The notes under the pieces: model-generated
What the model was told of the DNA's origin: nothing
The model's database searches: none
What the model saw: only the letters and a program-made list of their open reading frames with translations
Part shown: in pieces, positions 21,201 to 28,552 of the stretch
Layout: every line of letters starts with the position of its first letter
Numbering within the stretch: the stretch's first letter is position 1
Made by a program: the position numbers and the translations under genes
Source: Jiella sonneratiae
GTDB lineage: Bacteria > Pseudomonadota > Alphaproteobacteria > Rhizobiales > Rhizobiaceae
Direction of reading: 5' to 3'
NCBI RefSeq assembly: GCF_017353515.1
Contig: NZ_JAFMPY010000029.1
Coordinates: 1-59,530, forward strand
DNA: 59,530 bases

Positions 21201-21394
21201 TTCTTCGAGCGCACGAGGCCGGCCTCGAGCAACAGGAAGCCGATCTGCATCAAAAGCACGAGGCCCGCCGAGATCAGCACCCAGACATGGACGTCGTCCG
21301 CCGGCTGCGGAAGGTCACCGGCGGCCTCGGTGGCGAAGGCGGGGGCGGCACCGCATGCGAGGGCAAGGAGAACAGTGCTGAGAAAATACCGCAT
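18233..21394 (-). CDS. ammonium transporter (Amt)-HAMP-PAS-GGDEF-EAL fusion protein
   Basis: A 1053-aa single chain. A signal peptide (1-20) and a full Amt/Rh/MEP domain (about 35-405, eleven membrane segments) come first. Amt pore residues are all kept: D187, both pore His (H195 in T-V-V-H and H349 in G-C-H-G), Phe-gate positions F127 and F247, and S251 in F-N-G-G-S. A HAMP-like segment (435-478), a PAS domain (500-600), a diguanylate cyclase domain with intact G-G-D-E-F (692-696) and an EAL domain (E-A-L at 821-823, D-D-F-G-T-G-Y, A-E-G-V-E-T) follow. The cyclase lacks an RxxD inhibitory site. The probable role is sensing or transporting ammonium and tuning c-di-GMP. The ATG at 21394 was chosen because it starts the signal peptide. 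Confidence 0.93.
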   Translation of the reverse strand: MRYFLSTVLLALACGAAPAFATEAAGDLPQPADDVHVWVLISAGLVLLMQIGFLLLEAGLVRSKNSINVAQKNLLDLLLSIVAFAAVGFMFAFGRDSGYGFGHEQRFAFLRDLTPGEHAFFAFQVMFCGTSATIVSGAAAERLRLAVYGVVSILIAAFIYPVFTHWAWGNALQHSDSAFLANIGFIDFAGSTVVHSTGAWISLAACIVLGPRIGRFAPDGTIRHIQGHSAVLATAGAMIIFVGWVGFNGGSTIKATPAIASIIANTVLAAGCGGTAGYLYGLWKDGITRPEMPICGLIGGLVAVTAGCHVLDGAGAMTVGVAGGLIAILGNDLVTRCGIDDAVGAIGCHGFAGIAGTLAPALLAPSDALVDGDRLLQLGVQAAGAGVNFLWTFPIAYLFFRIADRIEPIRVSPADEERGLNQAEHGTVLGTGSLENALTAYISGRIDLSHRLPVETGDEAESVTRLFNAFLDEIENSEMARRDREALHRSTQEAERLAAIGDAAFEGLAVVVDGRVVDMNAALARLVDRPGADLVGTPVADLVDDCSEATVAELMASESTKVLELSLKRADGSPIAVEVRSRAIVLRGVAARVMAFADISERKAAEEQLRFTAHHDTLTQLPNRALFANRLETVILRSRETGRSAALISVDLDHFKDINDLYGHPAGDAVLRATAERLCAVAGRSAIVARLGGDEFAVIQTEAAFRNQVADLAFRIVRAISEPVDVGNGIQIRPGASVGFALTPDDAVEQEALISRADTALYHAKRQGRNTFAGFEPGMDTELKVRRELEADLASVVERGELSLCFQPRVSMSSGAIICYEALVRWEHPERGQIGPGLFIPIAEQSGRIDAIGNWVIREACRLSLSKLSGAPVSVNVSGHQLRSRGFVENVLQMLKDCDFPPERFEIELTESILVEDRDRSLATLKALKRSGIRLALDDFGTGYSSLSYLRAFPFDTIKIDRSFIMNLANDNSSLAIAEAVINLGRALKLTIVAEGVETVEQLTILSSRRCDEVQGYLFSRPLPADVVPQTVESQLAVILRSIVKEPRTARRA

Positions 21395-21619
21395 CGGTGG
21401 TCCGCAGATTGGGGCAAGCCGGCCAATCAACTCGGATTCTTGTTAAGCAAAGCTGAAAGTCCGGCGCCTCGCGGGCCTGCCGGGAAACAAAATTCTGCGT
21501 TGCGGCATCGGCGGACGTCGACGCCGGGTCTTCCGGCCGGCATTCCCTGCCGGAAAAGGGGTCTCAGCCGCTCGGGGCGCGCCGTGGTCCGCCGGTCGGT
21601 CCGGCTATGCCGTGACCTC

Positions 21620-22507
21620 TCAGTTGCATGCGACGCGGCGGTCCAGCGCCTCGCGCATGGCCCGCACGTGCCCGGGCGTCGTGCCGCAGCATCCGCCGAC
21701 GAGCGTCGCGCCTGCCGCCCGAGCGGCGGCTGCGAAGGCGGCGAGGTCGGCCGGCCCGATCGCATGGCGCGCCCCGTCCGGGCCGGGCGCCGGCAGCCCG
21801 CAATTCGGCTTCAGCGCCAGCGCCGCGCCGGCCGGGCGGGGGAGGGCGCCCGCGATCGCCAGCGCCGATGCCGGGCCGTCGCCGCAATTGGCGCCGATGG
21901 CCAGCGGCGGTCGGGCCAGGCCGTCGAACGCCGCGGCAAAGCCCGCCGGCGCCAGCCCCGCGGGGGTGAGCCCCCGATGGTCGAAGCTCGCCGTCGCGAC
22001 GTAGGAAAGCCCCGCCGCGATCGCCGCCATCGCCGCGGCGCGGGTCTCGGCGGCCGAGACCATGGTCTCCAGCCAGACGAAATCGATCCCGCCCTGTTTC
22101 AGCCCGGCGATCTGCTCGAAGAAAATCGCGGCCATCGCGTCTTCCGCCGCTTCTCCCGTCTGCCATGTCGGCCCGACGGAGCCGGCGACGAGCACCGGCC
22201 GCAGGGAAGCGTCGGCCGCCGCGCGGGCGAGTTCCGCCGCCCGGCGGTTCAGCGCAAAGGCCCGGCCCTCTGCGCCCCAGAGCGCCAGGCGCGGAGGGTT
22301 GCCGCCGAAGGAGCAGGTCAGGATCACCTCCGACCCGGCCGCGACGAAGCTTCGGTGCAGCGCCGCGATCGCGTCCGGCCGTTCGTCGAGCCAGGTCTCC
22401 GGCGCCGTGCCGGGCGCAAGCCCTAAGGCGAAGAGATTGGTCCCCATCGCGCCGTCGGCGAGAATCACCGTTCCGGGGGCGGCCAGTCTCTCGGCGAGGG
22501 TCGGCAT
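21620..22507 (-). CDS. homocysteine S-methyltransferase family protein
   Basis: A 295-aa cytosolic TIM-barrel enzyme of the Pfam S-methyl_trans family. The N-terminal D-G-A-M-G-T motif and the three Zn-binding Cys (one in G-A-N-C-G, two in G-G-C-C-G-T-T-P) are intact, so it should transfer a methyl group to homocysteine or a related thiol from S-methylmethionine, a betaine or a corrinoid partner. The substrate is not predictable. GGAGAG abuts the first ATG (22513) but is six bases before the second (22507), which is therefore preferred. No riboswitch was recognised upstream. Confidence 0.85.
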   Translation of the reverse strand: MPTLAERLAAPGTVILADGAMGTNLFALGLAPGTAPETWLDERPDAIAALHRSFVAAGSEVILTCSFGGNPPRLALWGAEGRAFALNRRAAELARAAADASLRPVLVAGSVGPTWQTGEAAEDAMAAIFFEQIAGLKQGGIDFVWLETMVSAAETRAAAMAAIAAGLSYVATASFDHRGLTPAGLAPAGFAAAFDGLARPPLAIGANCGDGPASALAIAGALPRPAGAALALKPNCGLPAPGPDGARHAIGPADLAAFAAAARAAGATLVGGCCGTTPGHVRAMREALDRRVACN

Positions 22508-22690
22508 CGGCATCTCTCCAGGCGCGCGACGCGACCATGCGCCCGCGTCAATTGCGCCGATTCGTCGCCGGCTCTCCAGCCACGCGCCAGCCTCGGATGA
22601 TGAACTCGCAGATGCAGCGGTGGGTGGCAGGCGAATCGCGTCTCGGCCCGCTTCCGTCGGTTCGATGCATCGGGTGAGGAGCCGTGGCAG

Positions 22691-22930
22691 ATGTATGAGC
22701 GTTCCGTCCGCCGTCTGGAAGACCCCGAACTCGTCGGCGCGCTGGTCGGCGCCCTGATCAGGGCCGGCTACGGCCGCGAGACCATCGAACGCGCGCTGAT
22801 CCGCCAGGCACCGGTCGATCTCGACGTCCTCGCCGCATGCTATGCGCAGCTCACCGAAGCCGCCGACTTGATGGCGGCCGACGCCGACGCCGACGTCGGG
22901 GAGACGCAGGCCGCTCGCCGGGCCGCCTGA
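22691..22930 (+). CDS. small hypothetical protein
   Basis: A 79-aa acidic protein (MYERSVRRLEDPELVGALVG start) predicted to be helical, with no signal peptide or membrane segment. The I-R-A-G-Y-G-R-E-T-I-E-R-A-L pattern looks like a short helix-turn-helix-like stretch, but no family is recognised. A GAGGAG lies about 10 bp upstream of the ATG. It is divergent from the methyltransferase gene. Confidence 0.55.
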   Translation: MYERSVRRLEDPELVGALVGALIRAGYGRETIERALIRQAPVDLDVLAACYAQLTEAADLMAADADADVGETQAARRAA

Positions 22931-23086
22931 GGAACGTTTCGGCGGGACGTGCTGCCAACGCGCCGGACCGGATCGGACCGGAAGGGCAAGGTGCGCCGCG
23001 CCGGGCGTCTTTCCGTGGCTCGTTTCGACCCGCGCCGGGCGCCGCCGCTGCCGCTCCGATTGAAGCCGCGTCGCCCCGGTCTATAT

Positions 23087-23098
23087 TGCACTGCACAA
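23087..23098 (+). promoter_or_regulatory. candidate PhaR-binding site
   Basis: TGCACTGCACAA fits the published PhaR consensus TGCRNYGCASMA at every position. It sits within the wider palindrome TATTG-N7-CAATA, about 90 bp before the phasin-like gene. PhaR represses phasin genes and responds to polyhydroxyalkanoate. Confidence 0.55.
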
Positions 23099-23189
23099 TA
23101 AAACGCGGAAGGTGCCGTCGGCGCCGTCCGCGGCGCGTTTGCATCGCTGCCGCCGTGCCGACGCATCGCATCGTGAAGGAGTTTTAGTC

Positions 23190-23624
23190 TTGTTCGACTT
23201 CAGGCTTTTCGATGCCGCGCTGCTCGAGGAACCGGGCGAGCCGGACCTCGCCACGGAGGGCGACGGGTCCGGCGGGGAGGACAACGACTGCCTCAGCGCG
23301 ATGATGATCATCGCCTACGAGGTGCCGCTGGTGCTTTCGTTGCGGATTCCGCTGCTCGTCGGCGAGACGACGATGTTCTCCCTCTCCGAGCGGCGGGAAA
23401 CCCGCAAGGCGATCGTCGAGAAGTCGGGCGCCTTCATCGAGGGGGTGGCGGCCGTGCAGGCGGCGACGCTGGCGGCATGCCTGGCGCTGCAGGCGGAAAG
23501 CTTGAGCGGCCGGTTGCTGCCCTGGCGGATGTTCGGTGTCGTCGACGGCATCGTCGCGGCGGGTCTCGCCCCGAGCGTCGAGCGCCTGCGGGCAAACGAC
23601 GACCGGCTCTCCACGACGGCCTGA
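23190..23624 (+). CDS. phasin-like protein, TTG start
   Basis: A 144-aa protein. The C-terminal two-thirds is helical and amphipathic (E-R-R-E-T-R-K-A-I-V-E-K, then F-I-E-G-V-A-A-V-Q-A-A) and ends A-P-S-V-E-R-L-R-A-N-D-D-R-L. This resembles the A-P-x-H-R-R-x-x-A-N-x-x-R-L tail of alphaproteobacterial phasins. Phasins coat polyhydroxyalkanoate granules. Identification rests on this weak similarity plus the PhaR-type site upstream. The start is TTG at 23190: AAGGAG (23176-23181) is spaced 8 nt from it, and no ATG or GTG fits. A structured terminator-like element lies downstream at 23875-23955. Confidence 0.55.
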   Translation: MFDFRLFDAALLEEPGEPDLATEGDGSGGEDNDCLSAMMIIAYEVPLVLSLRIPLLVGETTMFSLSERRETRKAIVEKSGAFIEGVAAVQAATLAACLALQAESLSGRLLPWRMFGVVDGIVAAGLAPSVERLRANDDRLSTTA

Positions 23625-24191
23625 CGCGCCGCCAGAAGGACCTGCCGGGAGGCCGCGATAAAATGCCGCGGTGACCGGCTACGCCTCGCCGCCGGCACGG
23701 CCCCGAGGGGCCTGCAACCCTCCGTTTCGACGCATCCTACGGAGCTCCGCTGCAGCGCTGGAGACGACATCCCCGCCGAGCCCGCTCGCTCTGCCGCAGC
23801 GCGAAGGACCTTTTCCCTGCCCGCCGGACGAGAGGGGCGGGGCGAGTAAAGAGAAAGGTAACCCCATTCCCGTAAAACCTTCCTCGACACCGGATGTCGT
23901 CGGCTTCGAAGAAGGTTTCGCGTATCGAAGCGCCACATCCGGTGTTTTCTTTTTCAGAACAAGCAGATCAGAACGTCCCGCCGCCTGCGGGCGCACTGGC
24001 GTTCGCCGCGGCGAGACTTGCGGCCGGCGACCCTCTGGCAAAGAATTCGTCGGCAGGATCTGACGGTATAGGTCCGATTCGGCGCCGGACGTCTCGTCGA
24101 ACGGCGAATCCGCAAGCCTTTGATCCTGGACGAGACCTTGCCCGCGCCGGCACGGCGGCGGCCCGTGCCCGGTTCCGCGTGCCCGGCCAGT
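23625..24191. other. 567-bp intergenic region without a recognised gene
   Basis: This convergent gap between the phasin-like gene and the MocR gene encodes nothing recognisable. Its main content is the folded element at 23875-23955 described separately. The stretch 23630-23870 has no clear promoter or repeat. Confidence 0.5.
23875..23955 (+). ncRNA. structured RNA element with terminator and alternative pairing
   Basis: An 11-bp stem ACACCGGATGT (23887-23897) with ACATCCGGTGT (23935-23945) encloses a 7-bp stem GCTTCGA (23903-23909) with TCGAAGC (23925-23931). It is followed by TTTCTTTTTC, which makes a Rho-independent-type terminator. The competing fold pairs AAACCTTC (23875-23882) with GAAGGTTT (23911-23918) around a small CGACA/TGTCG hairpin (23885-23899). 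That fold would break the terminator. This is the geometry of an attenuator or of a small RNA 3' end. No ligand class is recognised. Confidence 0.5.
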
Positions 24192-25559
24192 TCAGCCGCC
24201 CCAGGCGGGGCTGTGGAGGGCGCTCGCCATCACCATGAGCTCGGTCTTCAGCCGGTCGCGGGTGATCTGGCCGCCGAGGCAAACGCGCACGGTCTCTTCC
24301 GGCGGTCCGCAGACGGTGAAGGCGTCGGAGGGCGTTATGCCGACATGGCGGCCGGCCATCCGCCCCATCAGGTCGGCGCGGGAAAAGCCGTCCGGCAGGC
24401 GCAGCCAGATGTTGAAGGCATGCTGGTTGGTGTCGTAGTCAAAACCCTCCAGCGCTTCCGCCGCGATGCGCTGCCGCGCCTCGCTCTCGGCGCGGTTGAA
24501 GCGGCGGATCATGTCGGCCGTGCCGTCCTCGATCCACTGCGTCGCAAGCGCCATCGAGATCGGCGAGGCCATGCCGCTGACCGCCTTCAGGGCGTTTGCG
24601 AGCAGCAGCGCGTCCTTGCCGCTCGGCGCCACCGTATAGGCGAGGCGCAGCCCCGCGCCGATGCATTTGGCAAGGCCGCCGATGTGCCAGATCAGGTCCG
24701 GCGCGCTGACGGCGAGCGGCGCCGGCGCCTTCAGCGGAATGAAGCCGTAGGCGTCGTCCTCGATCGCGGCGAGGCCGTGCCGCGTCAGGATCTCCGCGAC
24801 CGCCAGCCGGCGCGCCGTCGGCATCGTCACCGTCGTCGGGTTCTGCAGCGTCGGATTGACGTAGAGCGCCTTCGGGGTGTGCGCGGCGATCGCCGCTTCG
24901 AGGGCGTCGGGCAGGATGCCGTCCCGGTCCATTTTGAGGCCGACGACGCGCAGGTTCATCAGCCCGGCGATCGCCCGCAGCCCGGGATAGGTGATCTCCT
25001 CGCACAGGATGGTGTCGCCGGACCGCGCGAGGATCGACAGGATCGCCGTGATCGTCGGATGGGCGCCGGGGGTGACGGCGATGCGCTCGAGCTTCGGCAC
25101 CATGCCCCGCATCGACAGCCAGGAGGAGGCGGCGACCTTGTCCTTCTCGCTCCCCGTGGTCGCCTGGTAGCGCAACAGCGCGACGAGGTTCGCCCCGACA
25201 TAGCCGAGGCCCTCCCGCATCTTGGCGAGCAGCACCGGGTCGGTCGGCTCGGGCGGCATGTTCATCGTCAGGTCTTCGGCGGCTTCCCGCGAGGCGTCGG
25301 GACGGGCGGCGAGGGCCTCGCCCGCCTCGACGAAGGTGCCGCGGCCGACATGGCTGTCGACGAGGCCGCGCTGGCGGGCCTCGGCATAGGCCCGCGAGAC
25401 GGTGGTGAAGTCGATGGCGAGCCGCTTTGCCAGGCGCCGCTGCGGCGGCAGCCGGTCGCCGGCCTTCAGCCGGCCGGCGGAGACGTCGGTCGCGATCGCG
25501 TCGGCGATCTCGAGATAGAGCGGCTTGCCGCTCTTGGTCAGTTCCGGAAGCCAACTCAT
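24192..25559 (-). CDS. MocR-type transcriptional regulator (GntR HTH + aminotransferase fold)
   Basis: A 455-aa regulator. An N-terminal GntR winged helix (about 10-75: G-D-R-L-P-P-Q-R-R-L-A and T-T-V-S-R-A-Y) is joined by a linker to a fold-type I aminotransferase domain. The expected PLP-lysine region reads G-G-L-A-K-C-I-G-A-G-L-R-L-A-Y and the Asp contact is E-D-D-A-Y. MocR/GntR proteins use PLP or an amino compound as effector and control neighbouring genes. It is divergent from the Nit1C cluster across a 266-bp repeat-rich region, so it is the likely regulator of that cluster. The start is the first Met of the HTH domain. Confidence 0.9.
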   Translation of the reverse strand: MSWLPELTKSGKPLYLEIADAIATDVSAGRLKAGDRLPPQRRLAKRLAIDFTTVSRAYAEARQRGLVDSHVGRGTFVEAGEALAARPDASREAAEDLTMNMPPEPTDPVLLAKMREGLGYVGANLVALLRYQATTGSEKDKVAASSWLSMRGMVPKLERIAVTPGAHPTITAILSILARSGDTILCEEITYPGLRAIAGLMNLRVVGLKMDRDGILPDALEAAIAAHTPKALYVNPTLQNPTTVTMPTARRLAVAEILTRHGLAAIEDDAYGFIPLKAPAPLAVSAPDLIWHIGGLAKCIGAGLRLAYTVAPSGKDALLLANALKAVSGMASPISMALATQWIEDGTADMIRRFNRAESEARQRIAAEALEGFDYDTNQHAFNIWLRLPDGFSRADLMGRMAGRHVGITPSDAFTVCGPPEETVRVCLGGQITRDRLKTELMVMASALHSPAWGG

Positions 25560-25825
25560 CGATGCGTCCCGCTTCGCAGCCCGGTGCCGGGCCATCCGTG
25601 TCGTGAATTGTATGGAGATTATTCGCGACCGAGGCAACCGCAATTTCGCCGTTCCATGCCCAATCCGACGGCGAAACATGCCTTTATAGTGCGCAATTTG
25701 GCGCATCCTTGCGCGCCATTGGCCCGAGGCGACAAAATAATTGTATGGAAAATAGAATGGCGATTGACTGGAGTTTTTGCACTCGCTCACTCTGCCCGTC
25801 GAACCATCCGCAAGAGGAGAGAGCG
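25560..25825. promoter_or_regulatory. divergent operator region between MocR regulator and Nit1C cluster
   Basis: It holds a direct repeat AATTGTATGGA at 25606-25616 and 25739-25749, with a related GAATGG at 25755-25760. It also holds a 9-bp inverted repeat TTTCGCCGT (25644-25652) with ACGGCGAAA (25668-25676), and a palindrome TGCGC-N6-GCGCA (25690-25705). Direct repeats of this kind are typical MocR targets. The region is A/T-rich at 25600-25625 and 25735-25760. No sigma-54 site with correct spacing is present. Confidence 0.6.
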
Positions 25826-26308
25826 ATGCCGGCAGTCATGGCGGAAGCCCACAAGGACGGCGACTACTTCGTCGATTACGAGGAGAAGGTCTTCGAGGAC
25901 GTGAAGGCCGCGCCCGGCGAGAAGGCGCTCGTCACCTTCCACACCGTCGCCTTCGAAGGCTCGATCGGCCTCGTCAACATCCTCAACGCCATCCGTTTGA
26001 ACCGCAAGGGCTACGAGACCTCTATCCTGCTCTACGGCCCGGGCGTCACCCTCGGCATTCAGCGCGGCTTCCCCAAGCTCGGCGACGCGGCCTTTCCGGG
26101 CCACCAGAACTTCGCCGACAATCTGAAGAAGTTCATGGGCGAGGGCGGCAAGGTCTATGCCTGCCGCTTCGCGCTGCAGGCGCTCTACGGCCACGGCGAG
26201 CCGTCGCTCCTGCCTGGGATCACCCCGATCGCGCCGCAGGACGTGCTCGACTGCATCCTTCTCCACAAGAAGGCGAACGCCGTCATCCTCGATACCTGGA
26301 CGGTGTGA
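25826..26308 (+). CDS. MSMEG_0572/Sll0783 family nitrogen starvation response protein
   Basis: A 160-aa cytosolic protein that opens Nit1C clusters in many bacteria. The conserved stretch [16 protein letters not shown] is followed by [12 protein letters not shown] and [10 protein letters not shown]. The fold is DsrE-like in appearance. Its biochemical role is unknown; the cyanobacterial homologue is induced by nitrogen limitation. An AGAGGAGAGAG ribosome site precedes the ATG. A nested stem-loop separates it from the nitrilase gene. Confidence 0.9.
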   Translation: MPAVMAEAHKDGDYFVDYEEKVFEDVKAAPGEKALVTFHTVAFEGSIGLVNILNAIRLNRKGYETSILLYGPGVTLGIQRGFPKLGDAAFPGHQNFADNLKKFMGEGGKVYACRFALQALYGHGEPSLLPGITPIAPQDVLDCILLHKKANAVILDTWTV

Positions 26309-26313
26309 GACCC

Positions 26314-26383
26314 CGAAGGCGGAGGCGGGTTGCTGCGCCGCGGCGCCCGCCCTGCCGACCGAGGCCTCAAAGCGCCGCCTTCG
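26314..26383 (+). promoter_or_regulatory. intercistronic nested stem-loop in the Nit1C operon
   Basis: CGAAGGCGG (26314-26322) pairs with CCGCCTTCG (26375-26383) around an inner GGCGGG (26324-26329) / CCCGCC (26346-26351) stem. No U run follows, so it is more likely an mRNA processing or stabilising element, giving the first gene more product than the rest, than a full terminator. Confidence 0.4.
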
Positions 26384-26400
26384 CCGAGCGGGAGCCGGAG

Positions 26401-27426
26401 ATGCAGGCAGACAGTTTTCGAACCGACACGGTCAGGGCCGCCGCCGTGCAGATCGCGCCGGATCTTTCCGGGCGGACCGGCACGATCGAGCGCGTCCTCA
26501 ACGCCATCGCCGAGGCGGCCGACAAGGGCGCCGGGCTCGTCGTCTTCCCGGAGACCTTCGTTCCCTACTACCCCTATTTCTCCTTCGTCCTACCGCCGGT
26601 GATGCAGGGGGCGCCGCATCTGAAGCTCTACGAGGAGGCGGTCACGGTGCCGTCGCCGGAGACCGCGGCGGTGGCCGATGCCGCCCGCCGGCGCAACATG
26701 GTCGTCGTCCTCGGCGTCAACGAGCGCGACCACGGCTCGCTCTACAACACCCAGCTCGTCTTCGACGCCGACGGCTCGCTGGCGCTGAAGCGCCGCAAGA
26801 TCACCCCGACCTATCACGAGCGGATGATCTGGGGGCAGGGCGACGGGTCCGGTCTGAAGGTCGCCGAGACCGCCGTCGGCCGCGTCGGGGCGCTCGCCTG
26901 CTGGGAGCACTACAACCCGCTCGCCCGCTACGCCCTGATGGCGCAGCACGAGGAGATCCATGCGAGCCACTTTCCCGGCAGTCTCGTCGGTCCGGTGTTC
27001 GGCGAGCAGATCGAGGTGACGATGCGCCACCACGCGCTGGAATCCGGCTGCTTCGTCGTCAACGCGACGGGCTGGCTGACCGAGGAGCAGATCGCCGAAA
27101 TCCATCCCGACCCGAAGCTGCAGAAGGGGCTCCGTGACGGCTGCATGACCTGCATCGTCTCGCCGGAGGGGCGGCATCTCGTCCCGCCGCTGACCGCGGG
27201 CGAGGGCATCCTCGTCGCCGATCTCGACATGCGGCTGATCGCCAAGCGCAAGCGCATGATGGATTCCGTCGGCCATTACGCGCGGCCGGAGCTTTTGTCT
27301 CTCGTCCTCGACGCGCAGGCGGCAAGGCCGATGCACCGGATCGACGGGGCGGACGAGGCGGCGGATCCGGCGGAGCGGATCGAGGCGCCGAAGCCGGCGG
27401 CAAAGACGGAGGCGGCGCATGTCTGA
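26401..27426 (+). CDS. Nit6803-type nitrilase (Nit1C cluster)
   Basis: A 341-aa carbon-nitrogen hydrolase that converts nitriles (R-CN) to carboxylates and ammonia. The catalytic triad is visible as E51 ([10 protein letters not shown]), K133 (K-R-R-K-I-T-P-T) and C167 ([10 protein letters not shown]). The C-W-E-H-Y context is that of true nitrilases rather than amidases. Homologues are assigned to the Nit6803 group found only in Nit1C clusters. Its last 8 bp overlap the radical SAM gene, so the two are translationally coupled. Confidence 0.93.
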   Translation: MQADSFRTDTVRAAAVQIAPDLSGRTGTIERVLNAIAEAADKGAGLVVFPETFVPYYPYFSFVLPPVMQGAPHLKLYEEAVTVPSPETAAVADAARRRNMVVVLGVNERDHGSLYNTQLVFDADGSLALKRRKITPTYHERMIWGQGDGSGLKVAETAVGRVGALACWEHYNPLARYALMAQHEEIHASHFPGSLVGPVFGEQIEVTMRHHALESGCFVVNATGWLTEEQIAEIHPDPKLQKGLRDGCMTCIVSPEGRHLVPPLTAGEGILVADLDMRLIAKRKRMMDSVGHYARPELLSLVLDAQAARPMHRIDGADEAADPAERIEAPKPAAKTEAAHV

Positions 27427-28552
27427 GGCGGACCTGATCAACGACCTCCAGACCCGCGGCATGCGCCTCGTCGACCCGCGGGCCGGCCACGAAAGCCGCC
27501 GCGGCGGCGCCGGGCCTTCCGACCACAAGGCGGTGACGATCGGCGGCCGGACGGTGATGGTGCCGGTGCACACCGCGCCGGCCTTCGACAGCCCCTATCT
27601 CGTCGACGCGCCGGATGCGGCGGGCCTGTCGCGCGTCACCCGCGACAGCGTCGAGGTGGCGAAGGTCCGCTTTCCCGCCCGCCCGCGGTTCTACGACCTC
27701 GAGACGGCCGACGGCATTCCCTACGGAAAGATCGCCGTTCTCCACTCCCGCGACGTGCTGGCGACGACGGTGCTGCAGACCTGCATCCGCTACGAGAGCA
27801 GGAAGAAGACCTGCCAGTTCTGCTCCATCGGCCAGTCGCTCGCCGCCGGCCGCACCATCGTCCGCAAGACGCCGCAGCAGCTCGCCGAAGTGGCGAAGGC
27901 CGCCGTCGAGCTCGACGGCGTGAAGCACATGGTGATGACGACGGGGACGCCGCCGGGCAAGGACCGCGGCGCGGCGATCCTTGCCGACAGCGCCCGGGCC
28001 GTGAAGGCGGCGGTCGACCTGCCGATCCAGGCGCAGTGCGAGCCGCCGGAGGACGACGCCTGGCACGAGAGGATGCGCGCGGCGGGCGTCGATGCGCTGG
28101 GCATGCATCTCGAAGCCGTGACGCCGGAGGTGCGGGCGAGGATCATGCCGGGCAAGGCTTCCGTGCCGCTCGAAAAGTATTTTTCAAGCTTCGAGGCGGC
28201 GGTGAAGGTGTTCGGGCGCGGCCAGGTGTCGACCTACATCCTCGCCGGGCTCGGCGACACCGCCGAGGCGATCCTACAAACCTCCGAGAAGCTCTGCGCG
28301 CTCGGCGTCTATCCCTTCGTCGTGCCCTTCGTGCCGATCTCCGGCACGCCGCTCGAAAGCCATCCGGCGCCGTCCGCCGGTTTCATGGCCGAGATCCTCG
28401 CGCCGCTCGCCGCGATGATCCGGGCCGCCGGCATGGCTGCCGAGGAGATCAAGGCCGGCTGCGGGCGCTGCGGCGCCTGCTCGGCGCTCTCGACCTACGA
28501 GAAGCTCGCCCTGCCGCGGCCGCCGGCAGCCCTCGAAAAGCGGAGCGCCTGA
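27419..28552 (+). CDS. MSMEG_0568 family radical SAM protein
   Basis: A 377-aa Fe-S enzyme. The cluster-binding Cys are C122, C132 and C135, a CX9CX2C spacing instead of the canonical CX3CX2C. The C-terminus adds a second Cys set at about 348, 351 and 354 (C-G-R-C-G-A-C), which could bind an auxiliary cluster. The chemistry is unknown; the conserved position beside the nitrilase suggests it makes or modifies the nitrile substrate. It overlaps the acetyltransferase gene by one base (TGATG). Confidence 0.9.
   Translation: MSEADLINDLQTRGMRLVDPRAGHESRRGGAGPSDHKAVTIGGRTVMVPVHTAPAFDSPYLVDAPDAAGLSRVTRDSVEVAKVRFPARPRFYDLETADGIPYGKIAVLHSRDVLATTVLQTCIRYESRKKTCQFCSIGQSLAAGRTIVRKTPQQLAEVAKAAVELDGVKHMVMTTGTPPGKDRGAAILADSARAVKAAVDLPIQAQCEPPEDDAWHERMRAAGVDALGMHLEAVTPEVRARIMPGKASVPLEKYFSSFEAAVKVFGRGQVSTYILAGLGDTAEAILQTSEKLCALGVYPFVVPFVPISGTPLESHPAPSAGFMAEILAPLAAMIRAAGMAAEEIKAGCGRCGACSALSTYEKLALPRPPAALEKRSA

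Noticed and set aside
18110-22426. Very long plus-strand open frame (about 1438 codons) opposite the Amt-GGDEF-EAL gene
   Set aside because: Its translation is Arg/Asp/Gly-biased with no domain, a common antisense shadow in GC-rich DNA. The opposite strand encodes recognisable domains along most of this length.
22508-22690. SAM or SAH riboswitch before the homocysteine methyltransferase
   Set aside because: None of the conserved core sequences of SAM-II or SAH riboswitches could be recognised in the leader.
25690-25705. NtrC-like site TGCGC-N6-GCGCA
   Set aside because: The spacing is one base short of the usual 17-bp NtrC palindrome and the inner bases differ. It is kept only as an unassigned palindrome.
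25699-25712. Possible sigma-54 promoter (TGGCGC ... TTGC) before the Nit1C cluster
   Set aside because: The GG and GC elements are separated by 9 bp rather than the strictly needed 10, so it is not a valid -24/-12 site despite the nitrogen context.
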